In this document: positions 44,879 to 55,700 of the stretch, one piece after another
Layout of the letters: each line of letters opens with the position of its first letter
How positions within the stretch are numbered: position 1 is the first letter of the stretch
NCBI GenBank assembly: GCA_963978895.1
Contig: OZ022244.1
Location: 22,103,492-22,167,491 of the forward strand
Reading direction: 5' to 3'
Source of the DNA: Erpobdella octoculata
Taxonomy: Eukaryota > Annelida > Clitellata > Hirudinida > Erpobdellidae
DNA length: 64,000 bases
Position numbers and translations under genes: made by a program
Notes under the pieces: model-generated
What the model was told of the DNA's origin: nothing
Database searches by the model: none
What the model saw: only the letters and a program-made list of their open reading frames with translations

Positions 44879-44896
44879 TAACATTACAAATAGCAT

Positions 44897-46303
44897 AGAG
44901 TAGACCCCTCAGCCACCGTCTTAAGCCGCCGTAAGCCGCCACGAAGCCCTGTAAGCTGTAAGCCGCCACAAAAATGTTAAGCCAAGCTGCCAAAAACTTA
45001 AGCCATAACTTTCCTAAGCCGTGGTAAATTCGGAATTACCGCTTAAATTTGCATAATACGTTTCACAACACCACTGCTACACATCGTTAGGAATAGCTTA
45101 CCAACACCACTTAATTTTATATTAATACTACTATGTTTATGATTCTTTGTTGATTATCTTGCTAATGTTGCTATGCTAACATAAAAATAGTCGAACTCGA
45201 GTCCGAATAATTTTTCGTATATTTACTATATTACTATATTAACCTACTTATTGAACATAGCAAAGGAATTTTTTTATTTTATTCATAATAGTTTCATAAT
45301 AGTTTTTCAATTTTGACAAAAATTGTCTAATTGAGTTTTTTTACGATTAAATTCGCGTGGGCATGAGCGTCGTCGTCGTGCGTGAGCGATATTATTATAT
45401 ATAAATACAGTGCTTTTTTCTGGAAAAAAAGGTGCCGGAACTCATTTCTGTACTATTTTTCCAATTGGATTATTATTATTTCAGATAAAATTATACAATT
45501 TTAAAATAAATGAATATCATCCGCTTTCATATTTGATTACCTTTTTTTTCATTTCAATCAGTCAGATTAAAATGTCTGAAAGTAAAAGTAGTAAAAGAAG
45601 CAAAGTGAACAAATTTGTCTCAACTTTGAAAGCTCCACCGTTGACATCTCTTCAATGGACACCATTAGATGACAAAAGCCATCGCCAGTCCAAAGTTTGG
45701 GAATTTATGGGTGTGCTCACTGTAGTCGATACAACATCTGGGCGCAGTTGTGCATTCGACGACCTCATTCATTGTAAGCTGTGCTTTGAGGAACAACTGA
45801 AGGCTGGCAAGGATGGACATATGTCTAAAATTTATTGTGCCAAAAAATCAACTGCATCTGGTAATCACATGATTCATGCCAGTCAAAAACATAAACGCAA
45901 CTTCAGACAAGACACAACAGCAACAAATCCCAGGCTGACTCAGTGGTTATCAAGTGCTAATAACTCATCTCAGCCTGCACGTAATACATTTGAGTTCAAC
46001 CGTGATGTTGCTTTGTACATGTGCAGAGACTTAATTCCATTTAATGCAGTTGAAAAAGCAGGTTTCAAGGCATTTTGTGCAAAGAATGCCTCCTACCCGG
46101 CTCCGTCTGCCAGCACTGTTGCTAATACTGCACTTGTTGATGTTTATTCACTGGTCAAAATAAAGGTAAAAGAACTTCTTTCTGTTTGTCACGCTGGATC
46201 GTTAATGATGGACGGCTGGACTGATAAGCATCATCGTAATCCCTATTTCGCAGTGCGCTTCAGTTGCATTCACGAATGGACATTTAAAATTGTTACCTTT
46301 TGA
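44897..46303 (+). mobile_element. Left half of the hAT transposon (TIR and N-terminal transposase)
   Basis: Begins TAGACCCCTCAGCC at 44897 (target duplication gcatagag just before it, 44889-44896), followed by several TAAGCCGCC-type subterminal repeats that mirror those at 30590-30725, an AT-rich leader and the transposase N-terminus. At 46303 it is cut and joined to family Y LINE sequence (GAGACATATTGAAATCGTGC). The lost part is the transposase core and right end, whose counterpart stands at 30115-30725. Confidence 0.8.
45572..46303 (+). pseudogene. hAT transposase N-terminus with BED zinc finger, truncated
   Basis: ATG at 45572, just after a TTTCAATCAGTCAG acceptor-like sequence. A BED-type finger: SKVWEFMGVL, HCKLCFEEQL and then HMIHASQKHKR. 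This is followed by LTQWLSSAN, FNRDVALYMCRDLIPFNAVE, GFKAFCAKNASYPAPSAST and SLMMDGWTDKHHRNPYFAVR, which is the first catalytic-Asp region (MDGWTDxxxxxY) of hAT transposases. The stop at 46301-46303 comes immediately after FKIVTF, where the element is broken. About 243 codons of the 600 or more typical for the family. Confidence 0.85.
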
Positions 46304-47454
46304 GACATATTGAAATCGTGCAAAAAAGAACGCTGTTGGACCAGGTAGAATCACCCTGAAGGATCTTGTGGCACTCGGTCCGGAAATTCTGGCAATAGTA
46401 TATAATCTCTGGCTGGTAGTCGGCTACCTGCAAGCCGATATGAATAAAGCTAGAACAATCTTTATTCCGAAGTGCTCCGATGCAAGATTACCCGGTGATT
46501 TTAGGCCAATCACGATTTCCTCAAAAGTCGTCCGTACATTTAATCAACTTCTTGCGAAACGAATGTCAAAATTGGTTCCTCTTATCGTGAGACAAAAAGG
46601 TTTTGTACCCCACGATGGATGTGCCGAGAACACTTTCTTGATCTCCAGTTTGATTAAGAAAGCAAGGCAGGAATATACGAACCTCTACATCAGCTTTGTG
46701 GACGTCATCAAAGCGTTTGACAGTGTATCACATGACTCGATACAGAGAGCATTGCTTCAGAGTGGGATTCCACTGCCACTGCAGAAGTACATCAGCCAAG
46801 TCTACCAAACTGGTGTCACAATTCTAACAGCAGATGGTGTGACGTCGAATGAAGTAAAATGCTCGAGAGGCACGAGACAGGACGAAGTAGGAAAGGACAA
46901 GTCGTGGTACCTGGACCAGATGTTAAAACATAACAAGGGATGGGTCCTTGCTCCCAAGAATCTCGCTGCCTGAAGTATACAGATACCTTGGCCTCAATGT
47001 CAGTCCAGTTGGAATCAAGTATCCTTCTGTCGAAAATTTGAAGACGATGATTCAGCACATCGACAAGGCCAGGCTGAAACCGTTTCAAAGAATGGCATTG
47101 CTGAATCAATATGCCATTCCGCGTCTGTTTCATTCGCTAATACTCTGAAAGTCCGATGAAGGTTCTTGGGAAAATGGATGGTATGGTCCGGGACATAGTG
47201 AGGAAATGGCTAAAGCTGCCACACGACACTCAGACCGTTCTGATACACGCCCCGTGAAATTAGGAGGGCTCGGTGTCATGGAGTTACGTTTAAAAATACC
47301 CATTCTAAGGGCAAAAAGGATGAAGAAGATGCTTACTAGCGATGACCCTTTAGTTCAGGAAATGGTAGCTAGTGAGTATTTTGCGAAGGCCACGGCTGCA
47401 GTTAAGAAGCAAGCCGGGTTTAGAACAGACAAAATAACCAATAACTTTATTTAA
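46304..47454 (+). pseudogene. R2-like LINE family Y, copy 3 (motif A to B intact, YADD deleted)
   Basis: Starts within the block DILKSCKK equivalent to 31121 and continues through ITLKDLVALGPEILAIVYN, FRPITISSKVVRTFNQLLAK, FVDVIKAFDSVSHDSIQRAL, LPLQKYISQVYQTGVTIL and SNEVKCSRGTRQ at about 46881. It therefore preserves the segment that TFIIB units replaced elsewhere. After GTRQ it jumps to VGKDKSWYLDQ, deleting GDP through YADD (about 250 bp). The rest parallels 33740-34279 with extra frameshifts. It shows what the LINE looked like before TFIIB capture. Confidence 0.8.
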
Positions 47455-49100
47455 CAAATAATATTAAAATATAAATATTAAAATTGAAAGTAATGTAGTA
47501 AATTGTTGTTATGCGAGATGCGAAGCGCATTATCTGGTCTTTATCATGACCATTGATAAGAACGATTGCGACTTGTTATAGCAAATTCTTCATGTTCACA
47601 AGACAAAGGAAGAATCTATAAATGACAGAAAATTAGCAGTTGATAATTGATTGGGGTCTGCTCTGATGCGAGATGCAAAGCGTATTCGCTAGTCTGTTAC
47701 CAGACAATTAAGTTGATTTGATTAGAACAATTGCCACTTGGAAAAGGAAGCATCGATAAATGACTGAAAATTAGCTGACTGACAACTAAAGCCGGTAATG
47801 TGATTGGCTAAGAGGTCTTTCACAAACAACTCGATTGTGGTAGTTAAACCACAACCGCTTTTCCAGATGTTCACTTCTAATTTGCGATTTTTTGATATTA
47901 TGGCGGCTATCGTATATATCCTAGCGTTTCAGGCATTTTCTCAATGCAGTTAAACGCCGATGTGCTCAAAATTGAAGATGCAGTGACGTGGGCAATGAGG
48001 CATGGCTTATTAGCAAGAAGTAGAGCTTGTCATCATTGCCAAACTGCGATGGTTTTGGTGCCGAGAAGTGACATATCGGATGGATGTGTTTGGCGGCGCC
48101 ACGCTAGAGGTTGTGCAAGCAAGTCCATCCGAGCTGATAGCTTCTACCAAAGAAGCAACATCCCGCTGAACAAGTGTATAATGGTAAGTCATCTTAAAAG
48201 GTTTTAATTTTTTATGAGAAACTAAAGAAATAACTGAAATTTTTGTATATAATGATATTAATGATTCTATAGAAATCTTTCTTTGCTTAATGTTTAGTAA
48301 TAAAAGTTCAGTTGACATTCTACTGGGCAATGCAAGAAATTCCGCAAGCAGCCGTCGGTTTCTTGTTGGAATTAGATATGGACCACACTCTACCGGATTG
48401 GTTCAACTTCCACAGGGATCTTAGCACATGGTGGAGAAGGGACAACCCAGTACAAATCGGAGGCCCGGGACACATTGTGCAAATTGATGAGAGCTGTGTT
48501 TCAGCATCCAAAAAAACTAGAAATGGGAGAGCCAGGCCGGTCCGGAGAAAGTGGGTGTTTGGAGGCATTGATGAAATTACCAAAGATGCATTCATTGTGC
48601 ATGTTGCTATAAAAAAGAAATGCCGCGACACTCTTACCCATAATCCAGCAGCATGTCTTGCCAGTTGCCAGGTAATAAATTTAAGATAAACGTAAAGAAA
48701 GACCTAGCTTTACTAATAAATAATAATTTATAGGCACCATTATCTGGAGCGATGAGTGGTTGGCATACCGCAACTTGTAAGCCGTGACGGGGTTGCCTCA
48801 CGCTACGGTGAATCATTCTTTGGCTTTTGTTGCTCCTAATGGGGTTCACACTAACGGAGTTGAAAACCTATGGATGTGCGCTAAAGACAAATTTAAGCGG
48901 ATGTGTGGAACCTGCGACCTCCACATCGAGTCCTACTTAGATGAGTACTTGTGGCACCGTTCAATTGGGGATAGGAAGGAGTGTTTTCAGCGGGCATTAG
49001 AGCTCATTCGAACGTATTATCCCGTTTGATGTACATATGTTATTAATGAAAATATTAGTTTTTAAATAAATTTATAAAAAAAAATTGTCTTCGGTGTTTA
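47455..49100 (+). mobile_element. Merlin (IS1016/IS1595-like) DNA transposon
   Basis: 5' non-coding region 47455-47890 (shared with 34280-34740 and 37158-37330), promoter-like CCAAT (GTGATTGGCTAAGAG at about 47803) and TTAAACC boxes, then a three-exon transposase ending at 49029 and an AATAAATTTATAAAAA polyadenylation-like stretch at about 49064. I did not find convincing terminal inverted repeats, so the outer limits are approximate. Confidence 0.7.
47944..49029 (+). pseudogene. Merlin / ISXO2-like transposase (nearly complete, disabled)
   Basis: Exon 1 47944-48183: MRHGLLARSRACHHCQTAMV, SDGCVWRRHARGC, SIRADSFYQRSNIPLNKCIM, then GTAAGT. Exon 2 from 48315 (after TTCAG): TFYWAMQEIPQAAVGFLL, then IVQIDESCVSASKKTRNGRA (first catalytic D-E-S) and RRKWVFGGIDEITKDAFIVH. 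Exon 3 from about 48734: IIWSDEWLAYRNL (second Asp), then after a TAA at 48779-48781 ATVNHSLAFVAPNGVHTNGV and ENLW (Glu/Asn region). This is the DDE layout of IS1595/Merlin transposases. A one-base deletion near 48635 (frame with LLPIIQQHVLPVA) and the TAA disable it; only a few changes separate it from an intact gene. Confidence 0.85.
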
Positions 49101-49520
49101 TTTTTTTGAGAAAATCATATTTAGCGTTTCTTTTCTGGGGAAAACGTGTTTGGCTTTTTTCTTGAAAAAACGTGATTTTAAAAGTAATTTGTTAAAGAGT
49201 GTTTTTGTATTCTTTTGCATGGGAGTTTCTTCAAGGGATTGAAAAAATTATATATAAATTGTTTTTTTTTGAAGATCTTCTCAAACATTATTTTTAATTG
49301 TTGCAGACTGATAAAAAACCATCTCAAGATGAATTTAAACGACAGCTTTGCACAGTCTTCTAATCTACTACTGAGCCTTTTATTTTGAGACAAACCCTAA
49401 AATCCACAACTGCGATTTCGTCATTATTACTTAATGTACTAATTTGATTGACATATGTTGCATTATCAAGTGTTTAATAATATGGGATAAGTTGTAGTCA
49501 GTCACAAAAAGAACTTTATA
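49101..49520. other. AT-rich interval, nothing recognised
   Basis: Short open frames only. Confidence 0.5.
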
Positions 49521-49530
49521 CCCCGGATTC

Positions 49531-50670
49531 GGTAATCCTGCAGTATAGCGTCCTGAACCGATTTCGATGAAAAAACGGTTTAAAAAACTGTTTAATAGAA
49601 TAACCATAGAACATTATCAAAACATATTACGAACAAGTATTTTACAGAAAAACTTACTAAAAACCGACTTTAAGCAAAAATATCCAAAGGCAGTGTTGAC
49701 ACGCGGAATAATACAATTCAAGGAATGAAAAGCAAGGAAGAGTTAATATTCAAATAAAATAACATAATAAAATAATAAATACATTTTAAAAAGTTACAAA
49801 TAAATTTTTAATTATTTAAATTTTAAAAAATCAGAGCGCTGAGTGGAAATTTATCTATGACTAGCGGGGGATCCAGCGTTGCCCGGGGTTTTCCCATTAT
49901 TTTTCTCTCGCTCCCGTTTCCTTCCCCGCTAGTTTTCTCGCTCCCGATCGTTTTCCCGCTCCCGATCGTTTTCCCGCTCCCGATCGTTTTCCCGCTCCCG
50001 GTCGCGTTGCCGTTCCCGGTCGCATTCCCGCTCCCGATTGCTCTTCTCTTCCTGGTCGCTTTCTCGCTCGCTCTTTCGCTCTCCAAACGATTCTGCTAGC
50101 CACATGACCTCTAAAACTCAAAATTTCTGCTCCAAGAAATATGATAGAAACCGTACCAAAGACAGCCAAGTCGCCAAGTACTTTTACTTTGATATTATTT
50201 TAATTTTTCTTGGTGTTCTGTTGCTAATTTATTGTTTTCAATGTTTTTCTAATTTTTCTTAAGGCAATTTGACATAAAGCGCCGCATTTAAAGAAATGGT
50301 TTTAGACATGGAGCGGGTTACGCAACTCGTACTTCTAAAGCAAACTAATATTTTTCAATTTTTTACTTCCAAAATTTTTTATATTTTTTTCCTAAATTGT
50401 CTATTTTTATTTTAAATGTGTTTAATTTTTATTACCTTTATTCCTACTGTTCACTTCTATCACTATTGACAAATAGATCTTCATCGGGAACTACGTTAAC
50501 TTCGGGAGTAATTTATAAATGTTCTAAAGTGTTATAATTTGTGTTTTTTTCAGTTATTTATGTTGTAATTAGTCTTTATTTTCCTTATTTATGTTTTAAA
50601 TATCATTTACGTTAAAAAACCGGCCATTTTTCATCGAAATCGGTTCAGGACGCTATACTGCAGGATTACC
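49531..50670. mobile_element. DNA transposon with perfect 44-bp TIRs and 8-bp TSD
   Basis: 49531-49574 (starts GGTAATCCTGCAGTATAGCG) is the exact reverse complement of 50627-50670. The flanking 8 bp are identical: ccggattc at 49523-49530 and 50671-50678. Eight-base duplications fit hAT or Merlin. The interior has no transposase but carries a CTAGCG-type repeat with minisatellite. Perfect arms and perfect duplication argue for recent insertion. Confidence 0.9.
49859..50100. repeat. CTAGCG-type repeat with 18-bp minisatellite, nested
   Basis: Starts CTAGCGGGGGATCCAGCGTT then GCCCGGGG, like the ends of the palindromic elements at 59.5-62.8 kb, and continues with units of CGTTTTCCCGCTCCCGAT repeated about four to six times with change. 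No coding meaning. Confidence 0.75.
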
Positions 50671-50679
50671 CCGGATTCT

Positions 50680-51480
50680 ACGGTTTTACCACAAACATCT
50701 ACCGCAGAATTTGATGAATTTGACAATTAATGCACGGTTAATTTGCAAGAACTCGCAATTTGCTTGATTCATTACATAATAAGACCTATGCGGCACGCGC
50801 ACTATTTAGTCAAAACGAAACCATTACACCAAGATTACTTCTGCATCCGCCGCAGAAGAAGCGAGATTTTTCGGAATGTCTCTCCTAGGTGAAATGACAG
50901 AAAAACGACTTATACGATTACCCTAAACCACTTTACGACCAATTAAAAAACCAACATTCACAAAAACTCACTTGTCTTTCTCAGTACCGAAAATAGACGC
51001 TAGAAACTCCGCCATACTTTACAGTGTACTCACTTTACTGACTTTACTCGATACAATTCGACAGACGAACAAACCCGTAGGAGCATAGCATAGTATAGAT
51101 AAAAAATAGAACCTACTGCTATAAACATCTACAAAAACTTGCTGCATAATAAACAATTATTAAGATAGATAAAAATAGATATAAATATTAATAAACTAAA
51201 AAAAAAATTTGACATAAAATAAAAAGTAAAAATGAACCGCCGAACCATATGCGATTTTCGTCGTAGGTGGAATTTTATTTATGATTATGTCGCCGAAGTG
51301 ACAATGACAGAAATGTTTTCGGGGGGCCCGGGGAAAAACTGATTAGTAAGGAGTTTTACTGAGAAATTTACGACCCATAAAAGTTAAGGCTCAACGACAG
51401 TTTCAGCAATAATTAGTAATAACAAACCATAAGACATTTAATTTAGAACAGTAAATACAATCTGAAATTCAGCCGACATT
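50680..51480. other. No recognisable gene
   Basis: AT-rich; may be the body of the hAT relic that follows on the minus strand, but no conserved block is legible. Confidence 0.4.
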
Positions 51481-51700
51481 TTTTCTGCAAAAAAAGTCGA
51501 TAACAGTTTCCTCATTAATGTAAAGGTCGCAATTGATAGTCATCTGAGCAAACCCATTCAACCTTGTCTGGCCCATTGTGGTAAGATTTGAGTCTGCGCA
51601 TAGTTGAGAAGGATCTCTCGGCTGTCGCGGAAGAAAGGGGCAAGTGGTGAAGAGTTTCAGCAGCGCAGCGTATTTATCTGCGGGTAGATAAAATATTGAC
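51480..51700 (-). pseudogene. hAT transposase C-terminal dimerisation relic
   Basis: On the minus strand one frame gives LPLSSATAERSFSTMRRLKS and, after a frameshift, TMGQTRLNGFAQMTINCDLY. This is the conserved C-terminal block of hAT/ZMYM-type transposases (ATAERSFSxxRRxKTxxRSTMGQxRLNGLALxxI). Dead copy; different subfamily from the BED-hAT at 45 kb. Confidence 0.7.
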
Positions 51701-52584
51701 AATGCTGCAGAACATCAATTGCGGTATATGTGGCCGTTCTGCCATTTTGGTCCTGGCCAAAGTGGATCGGGTCGGGTCAAAAACAGGTGGGTCGGGTCAC
51801 AAAAGAAAAAACAAAAATAGGTTGGGTCGGGTCTGATTTTCTGGCGGGTCGGGTTTTCAAAAATAGACCCATGGACAACTCTCACCATAAAATTTTTGAT
51901 AACTTATTAAATATTTAATTTAAAAAATAATTGTTAACTCAGATATGTCTCGAAAACACGGGCACGCGCGTCACTTCAACATCAACATTGGCAAGCTTTC
52001 GGGGAGAGGGCCGGGCCCCCGCCCCCTGGCTACGCCCCTGAATTCCTTAAAGCCGGCTCATATTGGTGTCTTGAAGGCGGTGTTGGCGTTAGTATCTACT
52101 TAAGTACAAGTAGCGATATGTTGGTGCGGTTGTAATGAGTGGTCATTGTAAGACATGCACCATAGGTTATTTCGAAACAAAACAGGCCTCCGCTTCAGAT
52201 GTATTTTCTTCGTGGAGTTTGTAGAGAGTCTGTGCAATTAGATTAGTCTTATTACTTTGAGCCATTTTCACACGAATGTAAAATGTTGACTTCTAAACTT
52301 TGTCAACGGCAGCCGATTCATCACAAAGTTAACTTTGTCATTCCTATTGTGTATATCGTGCTGTAGCTGTCAAACTCAGAGTTCCAACAAACTATGTTTG
52401 ACTTAGATTGATCAAAAACAGCTTTTGAACTTTTATGTGCTGTGTTAACTAAGCTGGAACATTTGTCAGCTAATGAACGATACGTTCGTTAAAAAAAAAC
52501 TTGATTTACTTTCTCGGTTTTTCAATTATTGCAAAAAAGTTTCTTTTGAAATGACATTATATGGAATTTATATATGTAAACACT
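51701..52584. other. No gene; GGGTCGGGTC-rich stretch
   Basis: 51760-51860 has repeated GGGTCGGGTC motifs, and 52000-52040 holds GGGCCCCCGCCCCCTGGCTA, a transposon-end-like G/C-rich text. No paired end seen. Confidence 0.4.
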
Positions 52585-52965
52585 AGCAGTGCCCTTCACT
52601 CGCATGAAATTAAAAATTTTGAACCATACATCCATAGTAGAGCATGCACGGGCCGATTTTTCACGGCACGGCCCGTCGACAACTCGGCCCGACCGGTTTC
52701 ATGATCCAAAACTCCATGCCCAAACCGGTCCATCTAATTTTAGCCTGGTTTAATTTTACAGGCCTAAAATCCCTATATAGGGGAGACCGGGGCATGTTGA
52801 ACCAATTTTTATAACTTTCACAGTACACATTTATTATTGCAGTAAAACATCTTGAAATAGGTTATTATTATAAACAAATATGTTTATTACGTATACCAAA
52901 AATTATTTTTAATGTTAAGATTTTTCCTTGACCTTAGAAGAAAATATTAGCAAGCCCGTCATGTG

Positions 52966-53136
52966 TTTTTTTTTCCATAATAGTTTATAGTCCTTTACAC
53001 CAAGTGTTTTAAGACTGAAACGGCTGTGTCAGAAGCACCTAAGTACTACCAGTCGTGGATCATAATTTGATCCTTTTAACTTTTCCCTCCTCCTTTCTCC
53101 AGGCTTGGGACTGGCTTGCAAAAGCAAGGCGGAGTT
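52966..53136 (-). mobile_element. SINE-like unit with 13-bp target duplication
   Basis: On the minus strand it starts AACTCCGCCTTGCTTTTGCA, then GCCAGTCCCAAGCCTGGAGA, and ends ACTATAAACTATTATGG plus an A-tract. The flanks agcccgtcatgtg (52953-52965) and agcccgtaatgtg (53137-53149) match at 12 of 13 bases. This is the best-bounded full-length copy of the SINE family in the window (about 171 bp). Confidence 0.9.
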
Positions 53137-53562
53137 AGCCCGTAATGTGGTTCAACTTACCCCGTTAACGGGGCACGTTGAACCAATATTTTATAACTGC
53201 TGTTGCTGTTCTAGTGAAACATTTTCAAATGTACAAATGTTATCTAAGTCAAATTGATTTTTCTTCAATCTTCTTTTTTACTTTATATCTCCAATAAAAT
53301 TCAGATTTCGCAATTTTTTGGTTTTGTTGTACTTGAGGTTTTTAAGTTCATCTAATTTATTACAAGAGTTGCGTAATTATTATAATTCAGAAGCAGTTTT
53401 AATATTACTAATAATACGTTCTTGTGTTACGAAACGCTAGGGATTAAATCATTAAAGCTGCTTAATGCTGCCTACGTAATTATTGTAACAACTTGTGTGT
53501 TTTATAATGGTTATTGTGAGAACAAGCAATGACCCTGACAAAAACCCAGACAAAACAGCTAA

Positions 53563-53700
53563 TAAAAAATATCTAATAACTGATAAAAATATCTAATAAC
53601 TGATAAAAATATCTAATAACTGATAAAAATATCTAATAACTGATAAAAAATATCTAATAACTGATAAAAATATCTAATAACTGACAAAAATTTCTATTAA
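53563..53700. repeat. 20-bp tandem repeat
   Basis: Six or so copies of ATCTAATAACTGATAAAAAT with small changes, inside the TA-flanked transposon. Confidence 0.95.
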
Positions 53701-55229
53701 AATTATCTAATAAAATATCCAACAATTATAACAAGTCAAATCATCACCATGATAAAATATTGTTGGTTCAACGTGCCCATAACAAAATGGTTCAACATGC
53801 CCAATCGTACCTATTGGTCCTAGTATTTTAACTGTAGGCTGATTAACATGTTACTGATACGAGAAAGAAAACACGTACTGTGTTACTGGATAAAAACACA
53901 ACAAAAATATGTATCGTAAAATTACTCAACTTCTTTGCAATTGTGTTTTAAAGAACAATAACGTCCACGACTCAAAATTACTCGAAACCGGCAAAATCAC
54001 TTATATCGCGATTATTTTATAATTAACATACATAAACATAAACATTACATACACAAATCAACACAGCTACTTCTATTTATATTATTAGTCCAAACTATGA
54101 AACTCTGACAAAAAAATTTCTATAAATAAGCAAATTTACCTATCTGGTTCAACATACTCCGTGGTTCAACATGCCCCGGTCTCCCCTAATTGGATCCATA
54201 TGTGTGCTTGGATCCGACTCGGCACGTCTGAAGACCTTAAAATCACGGCTTAGTCCGGCCCGTCCAGTACTCTAGTCCATAGAGCCCTACACGGTTTTTG
54301 GAGACCCGGTCCGGCTCATTTTATAGGTGAAAAATTCCAGGCCTGGATTTTTTATGCACAAAATTCCAGGCCCAAAACGACCCGTTTCATAAGCACAGAA
54401 GTCAAAGCATGGCCCAGTACGTGTTGAATTGAGCCAGTTTTAACAGGCACAAAACCTCAAAGCTCGGAAACTAATTTTTCGAAAAATAATGAAACACGTA
54501 TTTTTTTAATTTAAAAAAAAAAACCTTAATGGTTTCACATTGAGTTTTCAAGCAAATATTTATTTTTCAATCTAAATTTGTAATCCAAGAAGCCAAAATA
54601 TATTTTCTAAGTAGTATCTATAAATACTTGTAAATACCAATTTTTATATCTGTAATATTTTCAGTTTCTGAGTGGCAGTTATTCTATAAAAACATATTAC
54701 TCTATTTTCCACCCAACATTTGAGGTCACGAAAACCAAATTTTCAAAAAATGATGAAACACGCATTTTTTTATTTTCAAAATATAGATACTAAATTTCAA
54801 GATTTTGACATATTTAGGTTTCAAGTTTTGATGCAACTAATTTTTTCCATTTCACATTTGAGGTCCCGGAAGCAAAATTATCAAACAAAAACTTGTTTTC
54901 TTTTTTTTAATTGAATCATGTATTGTCATCCAATATAAAGCTATGCTGAAATTTTTAGCTTCTTAGCTAGTCAAAAAGCTGGTTAAATTTTACTTTCAAG
55001 ATTTGCGTACAGAGAAAGACACAGACACACACAAACAGAAATTGTAACCTAAATACAAGTTTGTAAAAAGTGAGACACATCTTTCTTTATTTTTGAGTAA
55101 ATACGGAAAAACTAATTTTTACATTTGTAGCACTTACAGTTTTTGAGTAGCAGTTATACATATAACACTCATCTACAGGGCCTGCTTCGATGGCGCCCCG
55201 TCACAAAACTGGATCAATTCTCGATTCTT

Positions 55230-55700
55230 TGTTTTCCTCATGCACAACTTAATCTGTGGAGTCTGTCCGGCTGTAATTCATCACATGTTCTGAGACACAG
55301 CTGATAGATTCCAACTGGGTTTCGCCGCAGCGGCAGCAACCCACAATATTTTTTTCACCAGCAACACGCTAGTCCAGAATCGTGTCCACCACTGCCTCAT
55401 TCGTCTCTGTGACGAGACCCTCAATAGCCTTGCCGTCCAGACAACACCGAGGCAAATCACTACCATTTTAATTCATTTGTTTGCTGTTCACTGGCAGCAT
55501 TCCGTACCAGCCGCTGCTATTCCGTCTTCAGGAAGAACCTGACCAACAAGAAATAATTTTTCTCTCATCATGTTCTTAGCTGCTTTGTTCTCCCTTTCCA
55601 CTCTCCTGTGCTATTTCGTTTATTTCTTTCTTCATTTCTCCTATCAAGTTTGTTAATTCCTCATTTGTATCAGACTGGTATTTTTCGGACAAACCAATCG
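55230..55700 (-). pseudogene. Unidentified coding-like repeat, copy 2
   Basis: On the minus strand: NPYTIGLSEKYQSDTNEELT, then REKLFLVGQVLPEDG, AAAGTECCQ, and after frame changes LDGKAIEGLVTETNEAVVDT. Same order of blocks as copy 1 at 1-520, with different stops, so two independently decayed copies of one gene or element. Product unknown. Confidence 0.45.

Larger units (their letters stand above)
52780..54186. mobile_element. TA-flanked DNA transposon (Tc1/mariner-like MITE) with repeated GTTGAACCA motif
   Basis: Left end GGGGAGACCGGGGCATGTTG then AACCA; right end is the exact inverse ending GGTCTCCCC at 54186. TA stands directly outside both. The motif GGGGCACGTTGAACCA, or its inverse, also occurs inside at about 53169, 53764 and 53789, so the terminus has been duplicated internally. 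No transposase. A SINE (52966-53136) and a 20-bp tandem repeat are nested within. Confidence 0.85.
52585..55165. mobile_element. Second copy of the CTAGC-initiated repeat, split by a nested transposon
   Basis: Starts CTAGCAGTGCCCTTCACTCG, then GCATGAAATT and CATCCATAGTAGAGCATG as in the 22495 copy, followed by GGCCCG-rich text. The element is interrupted at 52780-54186 and resumes as GGCCCGTCCAG-like text and partial 157-bp units to about 55165. Confidence 0.7.
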
